10,686 bases of DNA from Actinomycetes bacterium (GTDB lineage Bacteria; Actinomycetota; Acidimicrobiia; Acidimicrobiales; Acidimicrobiaceae). Below the pieces are notes generated by a model. It was not told the origin of the DNA. It ran no database searches and saw nothing but the letters and a program-made list of their open reading frames with translations. Below, in pieces: positions 1-6,269 of the stretch. The number at the start of each line of letters is the position of its first letter. Position 1 is the first letter of the stretch. Made by a program: the position numbers and the translations under genes. The DNA is taken from NCBI GenBank assembly GCA_021833085.1, contig JAKBGL010000027.1, positions 1-10,686 of the forward strand, given 5' to 3'.

Positions 1-117
1 GTACTCATTTATCAGTACCAGACCAGTCGGTTGCGGTGGCGTGATGGAAGCGATGCCAGGTAACTCCAACCAAACGGCGAGGCCAGAAGCCCCGTCCGTG
101 AGGGCGGGGAGGTTCAC
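1..117 (+). mobile_element. Right end of an IS200/IS605-type (TnpB-carrying) insertion sequence, partial
   Basis: Only the 3' tail of the element is inside the window. Seen: the end of a TnpB-like reading frame overlapping a GC-rich imperfect palindrome at 90-109, followed by GAGGTTCAC at 109-117. Elements of the IS200/IS605 superfamily have subterminal hairpins instead of inverted repeats, and many right ends read 'GGGGAGG..TCAC' after such a hairpin. The exact cleavage point (about 115-117) is inferred. The left end, any tnpA and the rest of tnpB lie upstream and cannot be judged. The element ends about 28 bp from the stop of the convergent NYN gene, so it landed just outside that gene. Confidence 0.65.
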
Positions 118-127
118 AGTTCGCTAG
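2..127 (+). CDS. tnpB: TnpB-like RNA-guided nuclease, C-terminal fragment (cut by window edge)
   Basis: The frame is open from the window edge to TAG at 125-127, giving about 41 residues (YSFISTRPVGCGG..., then TARPEAPSVRAGRFTVR). This low-complexity, Arg/Gly/Pro-rich tail, with its last residues encoded by the transposon-end hairpin, is typical of the non-catalytic C-terminus of IS605-family TnpB. The RuvC and zinc-finger motifs would lie upstream, so activity cannot be assessed. TnpB proteins are RNA-guided DNA endonucleases that use a guide RNA made from the transposon right end. The other two plus-strand frames are also open for part of this stretch, so the frame rests mainly on the overlap with the hairpin and the look of the tail. 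Other IS605 OrfB variants are equally possible. Confidence 0.55.
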   Translation, partial: YSFISTRPVGCGGVMEAMPGNSNQTARPEAPSVRAGRFTVR

Positions 128-144
128 ACCCTATGAGTAGAGTA

Positions 145-1029
145 TCAGTCACTACTTTCTAGCTCTTCCCAAAATCCTTTCCGCATTGCGTCTGCAAGAC
201 TTGAAGGAAGTCTATAGCCCCAAGGTATGTTAAATTTTTCAAGAGTAAAGCGCAACAATCTGTAGTGAGTAATATCAGGTACTGATGGTTTGGAGCTTAA
301 GGTAGAGGCAACCTCATCGGGCGAGGACTGCATCTTGAAGCTCCTTCCAAAACGAATCCCTGCATCATAAACCTCGTCCTCTTTGAGTTCTTGAGCTCTA
401 TTGTACGAAACGGATCCCTCGAAGTCTTCGGCTCGGGATGCCCCTAACGCCCATGATTTGGTACGTAAGGGGACTCCTCTTTGAAAAAAATAGGGCTGGA
501 GATCCTTGTTTCCAAGGTAATAGCAGCCGTCAACTTCAATCTTAAGTTCTGGTGAAACGGTTTCGACCTCACCTTCTATTCCAAATAGAAAGACTTTAAC
601 TCCAAGGGCTTGAGCGGTTATAACGCCCTCAAGAAAATCACCATCACCTCCAACGATTACAGCAGTTTTGATTGAATTCTGTTGGGCGAGAGCGTTCAGA
701 TCTAAGAGAAGCATAGTATCAACGTTCTTTTGAACGCCATTAGCTGTAAGATGCCCTATACGTACTTTGGTCTCCGGAACTGAACCTATCTTTATGTGTT
801 CCGGTGTCGGTTGTCTGTCGGGCGCTGCGTCGTACCAATACACCCTCAGAAGTTCTAATCCCGGAGCGAGTTCCGCCGCCATGACCTTCAATTTATCTAT
901 CAATGGCTGATACTGCAATGACGTCGAAGATCTAGACGGAACAGTATCTCCAAGAGTTCGTTCGAATATCAGATTCATTCCAGCTGCCCAAAGATAGCCG
1001 GCATCTATAAATATCGCATAACGATCCAA
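145..1029 (-). CDS. NYN-domain protein (PIN-like ribonuclease fold, LabA/DUF88 type)
   Basis: 294 residues. The N-terminal ~180 residues form an NYN domain, a PIN-like metal-dependent nuclease fold. FIDAGYL gives the first acidic residue (D9), QKNVDTMLLLDL gives D104 and D110, and VGGDGDF gives D129 and D131, so the acidic metal-binding set looks complete. RNA cleavage is the expected activity for the family; the substrate is unknown. The C-terminal ~110 residues are a separate extension with an acidic linker (around DEVYDAGIRFGRSF) and a compact end (LPSSLADAMRKGFWEEL) that may be a small helical nucleic-acid-binding domain; this is a guess. The start is TTG at 1029-1027, chosen because FIDAGYL follows at once and AAGGAAG lies 9 nt upstream. 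The gene stands alone, with a gene-free stretch upstream and an IS605-type end downstream. Confidence 0.88.
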   Translation of the reverse strand: MDRYAIFIDAGYLWAAGMNLIFERTLGDTVPSRSSTSLQYQPLIDKLKVMAAELAPGLELLRVYWYDAAPDRQPTPEHIKIGSVPETKVRIGHLTANGVQKNVDTMLLLDLNALAQQNSIKTAVIVGGDGDFLEGVITAQALGVKVFLFGIEGEVETVSPELKIEVDGCYYLGNKDLQPYFFQRGVPLRTKSWALGASRAEDFEGSVSYNRAQELKEDEVYDAGIRFGRSFKMQSSPDEVASTLSSKPSVPDITHYRLLRFTLEKFNIPWGYRLPSSLADAMRKGFWEELESSD

Positions 1030-1038
1030 CGTGTCTCT

Positions 1039-1045
1039 CTTCCTT
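1039..1045 (-). promoter_or_regulatory. Ribosome binding site for the NYN gene (supports TTG start)
   Basis: On the minus strand this reads AAGGAAG, 9 nt before TTG at 1029. It decides the start, because no ATG or GTG is placed to give the full NYN N-terminus. Confidence 0.6.
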
Positions 1046-1472
1046 GTATGTAGTCCTACTTTCGTTAGTAAGCATGAATTAATGAAGTTACAAATACCAC
1101 ATATGGCTCACTCATGAAATCCTAGACACTCCAAATAAGATCGCAAAATGTTATGTGTAAACTTTGAGTTATTAATGTTTCGCACCCTCAAGACGACGAT
1201 ATGTGGGTAAAGTTTAGCGATGTTCTATAGGGCCTAGATATCGATCCCTCTCGGCTCATGGTAAGTCGCTAACCAAGAGAACGTCGATGTTCAATTAGAC
1301 GTACTTCTATAACAGTACCTCGGGGAGTCTAACCCAGCTAAACGCTATGTTATCCAAGTGTCATCGTAGAAACACCTACGATAATTCTCCATGTATCTCC
1401 GTAATATATGCCTAACATTTAGATCAAATTGCCCGTACAGATAGTGGTCTCGACGTCTACATAAAAGCAAAT

Positions 1473-1652
1473 ATGCACCCTAAGCAACTTATTAAAGACT
1501 TAGAGCTTAATTTAGATGAGCGTTTCAATTCCAGTATTCGTGGACCAGATCCAAGTTTACTCCAACATCCTTTCCCTGGCAGATATCTTGGAACCGGTGT
1601 CAGTTACGTCGCGTATTTAGTTTCCAACTTAAGTCACAGGGAATCAGCATAG
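1473..1652 (+). CDS. Unidentified small ORF, possibly a remnant of a longer gene
   Basis: ATG at 1473 to TAG at 1650-1652, 59 residues, beginning MHPKQLIKDLELNLDERFN and containing RGPDPSLLQHPFPGRYLGTG and YVAYLVSNLS. The residue mix (charged helix, then a DP-x-H-P segment, then an aliphatic helix) looks protein-like, unlike the surrounding DNA. I do not recognise it securely. The DP...H...VAYL pattern faintly recalls the N-terminus of TIGR02757/DUF2400 proteins, which is a weak guess. There is no Shine-Dalgarno sequence upstream. A second frame (1633-1848) stays open past its stop, as expected if one longer gene had suffered a frameshift, but chance explains it as well. Confidence 0.2.
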   Translation: MHPKQLIKDLELNLDERFNSSIRGPDPSLLQHPFPGRYLGTGVSYVAYLVSNLSHRESA

Positions 1653-1973
1653 TTTTACAGATCTAAGACATGGTGTTTTGGAATCGCGGTTTGAGAAACT
1701 ACCGATTAGGCTCTATTTATGCGCGTGCCTGAATCAGTATGTTACTTATTATTCCATCACGCTCCGTTGCGGATCAGTCGCTATAGTGCACATTATTCCG
1801 GTGGATATTTCCAAGTTATCCGCAAATTGTCGCATTTTATTTAATTGAATTAAGCAGCAATAGATACTCACCCGGTGATCCATACCCATACAAAACTTGC
1901 CTAATTTTAAAGTTATTCTACCTATTCCTTCACCTTAGTTACTGTCGTTCCTATATCTTTGGAATAAGTCACG

Positions 1974-2071
1974 CCGAAATCCATAGCCCATTAAGGAAGC
2001 GGCGTAACAACGATCGTATCGTCTCGGAGATTTACCGAAATCATAAACGCGACGTGAAACGGACCGAAATC
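1974..2071. repeat. Three copies of CCGAAATC within 98 bp
   Basis: CCGAAATC occurs at 1974-1981, 2035-2042 and 2064-2071, all in the same orientation; the last two share ACCGAAATC. Start-to-start spacings are 61 and 29 bp. They lie in non-coding DNA downstream of the FAD-oxidase gene. Function is unknown and they may be fortuitous. Confidence 0.3.
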
Positions 2072-2243
2072 TTTAAGATCATAGATACAGCGGCAACATG
2101 TTATTAGCACTCACTGACCATAACCAAACAGTCGTTTGATCGATGACTTAAATGGTCCATTACCTATAGATGTTGTGCGAACTATGATAGTAAGACTCAG
2201 ATCAGCATCTATCGTAACTCTTTTCGTTGTTACGCATTTAGTC

Positions 2244-3638
2244 TTAGGAGTATTGCTCGTCAAAGAGGACTTTATTGGGGTTAAAGAGCCCATTGGGATC
2301 AAGTGCTTCTTTAATTCGCCGCATCCAATCGACCTCCAACGGTCCATATTGATCTTTCATGTACTCGCGCTTGATGAGACCGACACCATGCTCTCCAGAT
2401 ATCGTACCGCCCATAGATAGTGCCGCCGAAACGATATCAGCAAAGCATCGATCTGCCAGTTTCAAAACGTCTGGGGATCGCGACGGCAAAATTAGAGTAG
2501 GATGAAGATTTCCGTCCCCTCCATGACCAAAGGTTCCGACCTTAATCTCGTGCATCTCAGAGATTCTGGCGATCTCTGAGATCATGTCCCCAATTCGAGA
2601 GACCGGAACCCCAACATCGTCTAAGATTGCAGGTCCAAGCCTCTCGAGTGCGGTAAGAGCTAGACGTCTGGCTTCCAATAGCGCGTCAGCTTCTTCTGGA
2701 TCCTCAGTTCTGTAGATTTCAGTGGAACCAGCTGCCGCACAGATAGATTCGATTAGCCTTAGCTCCTCGGATCCTTCAGCTCCCTTAACGTCACTTTGGG
2801 CTACGATGACGGCCTCGGCCTCTTCGTCGATGCCTAGGTTCTTCCAGCTGTTTATAGCCATCACTGTTACTTTGTCCATTACCTCTAAGAGAGAAGGAGA
2901 CAGTTTTGACGCTATCTCTTTTAATGAAAGACCCATTGCATCCAGCGTCGAGAAGCTAGCCACGACTGTTCCTGCTACGGGAGCTGGTGCGTGACGTAAT
3001 CGCATAGTCGCTTTCGTAACGATACCCAAGGTACCCTCGGAGCCGACAAATAGCTGAGCTAGTCGGTAACCTGCCGATGATTTCTTCGTTTTCCTTCCGA
3101 GAACCATAAGCCCACCCGTTGGTGAGATTATCTCAAGTTGGCTCACATAATCTGCAGTAACTCCATACTTAACGCAGCACAAACCGCCTGCGTTTGTTGC
3201 GATATTCCCCCCGATCGAGCAGAACGTGTAGCTGCCTGGATCCGGCGGATAAAAAAAACCCTCTTTTGCCACTGTATCTTTCAGCGACTTATTTATCACA
3301 CCCGGTTCCACTGTGGCCAAAAGATTGACAGGGTCTATATCCAATATTCGATTCATCTTGGCCACATTTATTACTATGGATCCAGATATCGGATCAGCTC
3401 CGCCAGCGAGGCCACTTAAAGCTCCTTGTGGTATCACGGGAACTTTAAACTCGTTGGCTAACTTGACCAGGCTTTCGACCTGAGTTGCTGTAGTTGGCGT
3501 GGTTACCACTCGAGGCATGCTACCTTCGACGGTCGAAGTCCTGTCGGTCCTGTAAGAGTTCATGATGTCGGGGTCCGTGATTACCTGATCCTGTCCAATT
3601 GCATCTTTCAACCGATCCACAAAGACATCACAGCTCAT
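2244..3638 (-). CDS. FAD-linked oxidase, GlcD / D-lactate dehydrogenase family
   Basis: 464 residues, the usual length for a single-subunit GlcD-type flavoprotein. The N-terminal half is the FAD_binding_4 (VAO/PCMH) domain: PQGALSGLAGGA at 70-81, DPGSYTFCSIGGNIATNAGG at 133-152, KYGVTADYV at 158-166 and FVGSEGTLGIVT at 197-208 line the FAD site. The C-terminal half is the FAD-oxidase C domain, with GHGGDGNLHP (371-380) and SGEHGVGLIK (414-423), the His-rich active-site segments. It ends in the family's NPNKV (454-458). Such enzymes oxidise 2-hydroxyacids (glycolate, D-lactate, D-2-hydroxyglutarate) and pass electrons to quinone or another acceptor. There is no fused iron-sulfur domain and no glcE or glcF nearby, so the substrate cannot be read from context. 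ATG at 3638 has a weak purine-rich site upstream. It follows plsC after 113 bp and may be transcribed separately. Confidence 0.9.
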   Translation of the reverse strand: MSCDVFVDRLKDAIGQDQVITDPDIMNSYRTDRTSTVEGSMPRVVTTPTTATQVESLVKLANEFKVPVIPQGALSGLAGGADPISGSIVINVAKMNRILDIDPVNLLATVEPGVINKSLKDTVAKEGFFYPPDPGSYTFCSIGGNIATNAGGLCCVKYGVTADYVSQLEIISPTGGLMVLGRKTKKSSAGYRLAQLFVGSEGTLGIVTKATMRLRHAPAPVAGTVVASFSTLDAMGLSLKEIASKLSPSLLEVMDKVTVMAINSWKNLGIDEEAEAVIVAQSDVKGAEGSEELRLIESICAAAGSTEIYRTEDPEEADALLEARRLALTALERLGPAILDDVGVPVSRIGDMISEIARISEMHEIKVGTFGHGGDGNLHPTLILPSRSPDVLKLADRCFADIVSAALSMGGTISGEHGVGLIKREYMKDQYGPLEVDWMRRIKEALDPNGLFNPNKVLFDEQYS

Positions 3639-3751
3639 GAGTACCGTCGCTTCAAATGACTATCCATCTATCAATCTTACCTTAGTCAGCTTGAGGGAAT
3701 CTAGCCAGCCAACTCTTTTGGGTTCAGAAGTCAGGTGTCTCCAAAGTGCAG

Positions 3752-4441
3752 CTATCTCATGGTCTTGGCTTGGTCGTAAAGTCTCTGAAGTTCCCGTTCT
3801 AGTTCCGTAGTCATCTCTAAGATGGCGCCACGAGAGACGCTCTTAGAACCGGATCCGGGCCTATTGAGGTATTTTTCGGCATCGATCCGACGCCCTACAA
3901 TAGCACGTACCCTAGCAGGTCTAGGAAATTTAATTCCAGGAGGCATGACCTTTTCACTACCATAGAACGCCACCGGCACGATGGGTACCTTTGACTTTAG
4001 TGCCAAGTATGCAACACCTTCGTGAAGGTGTTCAACTCTGTCGCCGACTCGTCTTTCGCCTTCTGGAAATACAACCAAAGCGTCGCCGCCTTTCAAGATT
4101 GCTAATGCCGTGTTAAGTGAAGTTCGGTCGGCGCTATTGCGATCCACGGAGAAACCACCGAGGAGTTCCACGAGACGTCCCAACCAAGGATTCTTCCATA
4201 GCTCGGCCTTCGCCATATACCGTACAGGTTCTTTTAAAACCGATCCAACCAGTGGCGTATCAACATAGGACCTATGGGTCGGAGCAAGTATGAAGGGTTT
4301 AGTAGGCAAAGGAGCCTCATAAAAGACCTTCGCATGGAAGTAAAAGCGGTTTACTAAATGTACTAAGGTTCTAGCAAACTCATAGAAGGTGGCGCTTTGC
4401 TCCCTTGGAGTACTTTTTATACGGTTTACTACGTTGACCAT
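3752..4441 (-). CDS. plsC: 1-acyl-sn-glycerol-3-phosphate acyltransferase (PlsC family)
   Basis: 229 residues, typical for a bacterial LPLAT. All four acyltransferase blocks are visible: HRSYVD at 56-61 (the catalytic HX4D), GGFSVDRNS at 95-103, FPEGERR at 125-131 (the usual form is FPEGTRS) and VPIVPVAFYG at 152-161. The reaction acylates lysophosphatidic acid to phosphatidic acid at the inner membrane face, the second acyl step of phospholipid synthesis. An N-terminal amphipathic/hydrophobic stretch (about 17-40) could anchor it. The ATG at 4441 lies 6 bp after the cmk stop and is preceded by GGGAG at good spacing inside the cmk end, so the two are translationally linked. cmk followed by plsC is a common bacterial pairing. 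The glycerophosphate specificity is a family inference. Confidence 0.92.
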   Translation of the reverse strand: MVNVVNRIKSTPREQSATFYEFARTLVHLVNRFYFHAKVFYEAPLPTKPFILAPTHRSYVDTPLVGSVLKEPVRYMAKAELWKNPWLGRLVELLGGFSVDRNSADRTSLNTALAILKGGDALVVFPEGERRVGDRVEHLHEGVAYLALKSKVPIVPVAFYGSEKVMPPGIKFPRPARVRAIVGRRIDAEKYLNRPGSGSKSVSRGAILEMTTELERELQRLYDQAKTMR

Positions 4442-4447
4442 GGCTTT

Positions 4448-5149
4448 TTACTCCCGTTTGCTTTCCGTTTGTAACTCGTTAGACAGCAAGTCATCGACGC
4501 GCGTATTTAATAACGTCATGATTGCATTGAGCACACCCTGTGCGCTGAGGTGTGAAGTGTCAAAGACGACAGCATCGCTAGCAGGGGTACTTGGAGAGAC
4601 TGGCCTCGTAGAGTCAGCTAAGTCTCTCGATATGATTGCCTCCCCCTCTTCTGGCCTTCTAAGCATCTGCATCTCACTTGATACACGCAGGAAGACCTTG
4701 AAGTAAGCTGTTGGGAACACAACGGTTCCAATATCCCTACCTTCTACGACAGAGGAACCGTGGGCCTTTATCCACGACCTTTGCATCCTAACTAGATGTG
4801 ATCGAATTTGTGCGTTCGCAGAGACCTTTGGTAAAATTGCTTGCAACTCAGGAGATCGTAGCCTCTCTGTGACATCGACATCGTTTAGAAAGGTTCGATC
4901 TTCTTCTATCTCGACTGAAACTTCAGATATCACCTTAGATAGTTCCGCTACATCGAGACAGAGCCGACTTACATCTTCAAGTGCCCAAAGCGAGATCGCC
5001 CTATAGTACAAACCAGTGCCAAGTGCCGGAATACCCAGTTGCTGTGCAAGCCCCTTTGACAACGTAGACTTTCCACTGCCTGCCTGGCCATCAACGGCAA
5101 TTACCGGGGCAAACGGTCTGCCCCACGGAGCTTCTTTGAAGTCAACCAT
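4448..5149 (-). CDS. cmk: Cytidylate (CMP/dCMP) kinase
   Basis: 233 residues from ATG at 5149. A TTG directly upstream (5152) would add one residue and is less likely. Numbering here counts from that TTG. The P-loop is GQAGSGKST (22-30); TGLYYRA (46-52) matches the usual DTGxxYRA; VEGRDIGTVVFP (136-147) is the family's GRDIG nucleotide-binding block; DSTRPVSP (180-187) and ASDAVVFDTS (191-200) are the conserved C-terminal motifs. It phosphorylates CMP and dCMP with ATP, feeding CTP and dCTP pools. The segment between FLRVSSE and RDLADSTR, which normally carries a longer LID/helical insert, looks about 15 residues shorter than in E. coli Cmk. It is first in a minus-strand run with plsC and is divergent from htpX across a ~90-bp gap that must hold its promoter. 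No strong Shine-Dalgarno sequence was seen. Confidence 0.93.
   Translation of the reverse strand: MVDFKEAPWGRPFAPVIAVDGQAGSGKSTLSKGLAQQLGIPALGTGLYYRAISLWALEDVSRLCLDVAELSKVISEVSVEIEEDRTFLNDVDVTERLRSPELQAILPKVSANAQIRSHLVRMQRSWIKAHGSSVVEGRDIGTVVFPTAYFKVFLRVSSEMQMLRRPEEGEAIISRDLADSTRPVSPSTPASDAVVFDTSHLSAQGVLNAIMTLLNTRVDDLLSNELQTESKRE
4451..4455 (-). promoter_or_regulatory. Ribosome binding site of plsC inside the end of cmk
   Basis: Minus strand GGGAG, 9 nt before the plsC ATG and overlapping the last cmk codons just before its TAA. It supports both the chosen start and coupling. Confidence 0.6.
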
Positions 5150-5201
5150 CAAATACTTACACTCTCATTTCCGTATTTTCCTATAAAGGCTCTAAGATTT
5201 C

Positions 5202-5238
5202 AGATAAGTCCCAGGGGTTTTCTTACTGTTACTTATCT
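5202..5238. repeat. Perfect 8-bp inverted repeat just upstream of htpX (operator or RNA stem-loop candidate)
   Basis: AGATAAGT at 5202-5209 and its exact reverse complement ACTTATCT at 5231-5238 are separated by 21 bp and centred 29 bp apart. The right arm ends 2 bp before the htpX ATG. A possible -10 element, TACTGT (5224-5229), lies between the arms. No Shine-Dalgarno sequence precedes the ATG. The palindrome could bind a dimeric regulator of the divergent cmk/htpX region, or fold in the htpX leader and hide its start. Only the repeat itself is observed. Confidence 0.5.
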
Positions 5239-5240
5239 AG

Positions 5241-6224
5241 ATGAAGGATACTATTACCGTGGCAAAAACTAGGTTCAAAACTGATAAGGGATTGGTGGCT
5301 CGTATGGGCATTACCATCTTTCTCCTTGGAGCCCTCTACGTGTTATTTGTGGGAGTACTCATCGCTATCGGTTTACCGATAATAACAGTTCTCGTAATTG
5401 GAGTCGCAGTCTTATTCGTTCAGTACTTCTTTTCTGACAAAATAGCACTATTTGGGATGCATGGAAAGGTCGTTACCGAGCAGGAGGCACCTGAGTTATA
5501 CCAAATTATAAGACGGTTATGTACGTTGGCAAACATGCCAATGCCAAGGGTAGCTATGGCAAATACTGACATGCCAAATGCATTCGCGACCGGGAGGAAT
5601 CCCAAAAATGCCGTCGTATGCGTGACAAATGGTCTATTAAGGCGTCTAAATACCGAGGAAGTCGAGGCGGTTTTAGCACACGAACTGTCACACGTAGCGC
5701 ATAGAGATGTAGCAGTTATGACAATTGCGTCATTCTTAGGCATGATTGCTGGGATGCTAACGAGAGTCTTATACTACAGTGAACTCTTCGGCGGGATCGG
5801 ATTTGGCGGAGGTGGAGGATATGGAGGGCGAGGCGGAGGAAGATCCAACAACAACTCTGGTGCCAGTAATATCTTCGCGATCGAAGCGGGCGTTATGCTC
5901 GTCTCAATCGTGGTATACGCGATTTCGTTTCTACTCATCAGAGCTCTGTCGCGATACCGTGAGTTAAGTGCGGATCGATCTGGAGCTATTCTTATCGGCC
6001 GCCCCTCCTTACTCAAGTCAGCACTTATAAAGATCACCGGAGAGATGGGGCGGATACCGACAAAGGACATAAGGTCAGCGGCAGCCTTTAACGCGTTTTA
6101 CTTCACTCCTGCAGTCGCCAGAGGCCAGTTTTCACTATCGACGATATTTTCGACTCACCCGTCGATCGAGAGACGAATTGCAGAGTTGGACAAACTTGAA
6201 CGTGAGCTTGGTACCGCAGAGTAA
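5241..6224 (+). CDS. htpX: HtpX-type membrane zinc metalloprotease (M48B)
   Basis: 327 residues. Two N-terminal membrane segments (about 22-44 and 46-64) are followed by the zinc motif HELSH (147-151, HEXXH), a third membrane segment (about 156-176), a fourth (about 212-235), and RYRELSADR (238-246), whose E241 is the likely third zinc ligand. STHPSIERRIAEL (304-316) is the conserved C-terminal block. The family degrades misfolded or damaged inner-membrane proteins with the active site facing the cytoplasm. A Gly/Asn-rich, low-complexity linker (about 185-208) separates segments 3 and 4. The start is ATG at 5241; the sequence after it (AAGGA) is purine-rich but nothing resembling a Shine-Dalgarno sequence precedes it, so leaderless or structured initiation is possible. 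It is the first gene of a plus-strand trio, 45 bp ahead of pspAB. Confidence 0.93.
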   Translation: MKDTITVAKTRFKTDKGLVARMGITIFLLGALYVLFVGVLIAIGLPIITVLVIGVAVLFVQYFFSDKIALFGMHGKVVTEQEAPELYQIIRRLCTLANMPMPRVAMANTDMPNAFATGRNPKNAVVCVTNGLLRRLNTEEVEAVLAHELSHVAHRDVAVMTIASFLGMIAGMLTRVLYYSELFGGIGFGGGGGYGGRGGGRSNNNSGASNIFAIEAGVMLVSIVVYAISFLLIRALSRYRELSADRSGAILIGRPSLLKSALIKITGEMGRIPTKDIRSAAAFNAFYFTPAVARGQFSLSTIFSTHPSIERRIAELDKLERELGTAE

Positions 6225-6269
6225 GTAGTAGGCTCTGATCTAGGCATTGATTATAGAGTTGGATGGTGA

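Larger units (their letters stand above)
1..137 (+). ncRNA. Putative TnpB guide RNA (omega RNA / reRNA): 3' scaffold plus guide segment
   Basis: Positions 90-97 (CCCCGTCC) pair with 102-109 (GGGCGGGG), with one G-U pair in RNA, closing a GTGA loop at 98-101, a GNRA-class tetraloop. In characterised TnpB systems such a hairpin is the 3' end of the scaffold, and the transcript runs on into flanking DNA, whose first 16-20 nt act as the guide. By that rule the guide here would be about 118-137 (AGTTCGCTAGACCCTATGAG), just beyond the NYN stop. The 5' end of the RNA lies within or before the visible tnpB tail. The hairpin is seen directly; RNA identity and guide boundaries are inferred from the family. 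Confidence 0.5.
1030..2243. other. 1.2-kb stretch without a convincing gene
   Basis: Stops are frequent on both strands and the base composition looks more AT-rich than the flanking genes. I see no tRNA-like T-loop/acceptor pattern, no rRNA and no CRISPR-type repeats. What it holds: the promoter region of the NYN gene near 1046-1110 (no strong -10/-35); a perfect 7-bp hairpin ATCGTAG/CTACGAT at 1363-1369/1376-1382 with a 6-nt loop and no following T-run; a 59-codon frame at 1473-1652; an overlapping start-less open frame at 1633-1848; three copies of CCGAAATC between 1974 and 2071; and a 6-bp hairpin CGTAAC/GTTACG at 2213-2218/2229-2234 just past the stop of the FAD oxidase. It may be decayed coding sequence or an old insertion scar. 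Confidence 0.7.

Noticed and set aside
136..156. AGTAG/CTACT inverted repeat between the IS end and the NYN stop
   Set aside because: Five base pairs around an 11-nt loop is within chance expectation and overlaps the NYN coding end.
1363..1382. Hairpin ATCGTAG/CTACGAT as a terminator
   Set aside because: The stem is perfect but AT-balanced, only 7 bp, has no T-run on either strand and no gene ends nearby.
2213..2234. Hairpin CGTAAC/GTTACG as the terminator of the FAD oxidase
   Set aside because: It lies just past the gene's stop, but the 6-bp stem has a 10-nt loop and the minus strand has no T-run after it; too weak to call.
2111..2347. Minus-strand 78-codon open frame overlapping the end of the FAD oxidase
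   Set aside because: Half of it is the oxidase gene read in another frame, the rest is Thr/Ser-rich with no recognisable motif, and the oxidase frame is certain.
3639..3751. Promoter or terminator in the 113-bp gap between plsC and the FAD oxidase
   Set aside because: No convincing -10/-35 pair was found, and the only hairpin (AACTC/GGGTT around TTTT) is short and lacks a T-run.
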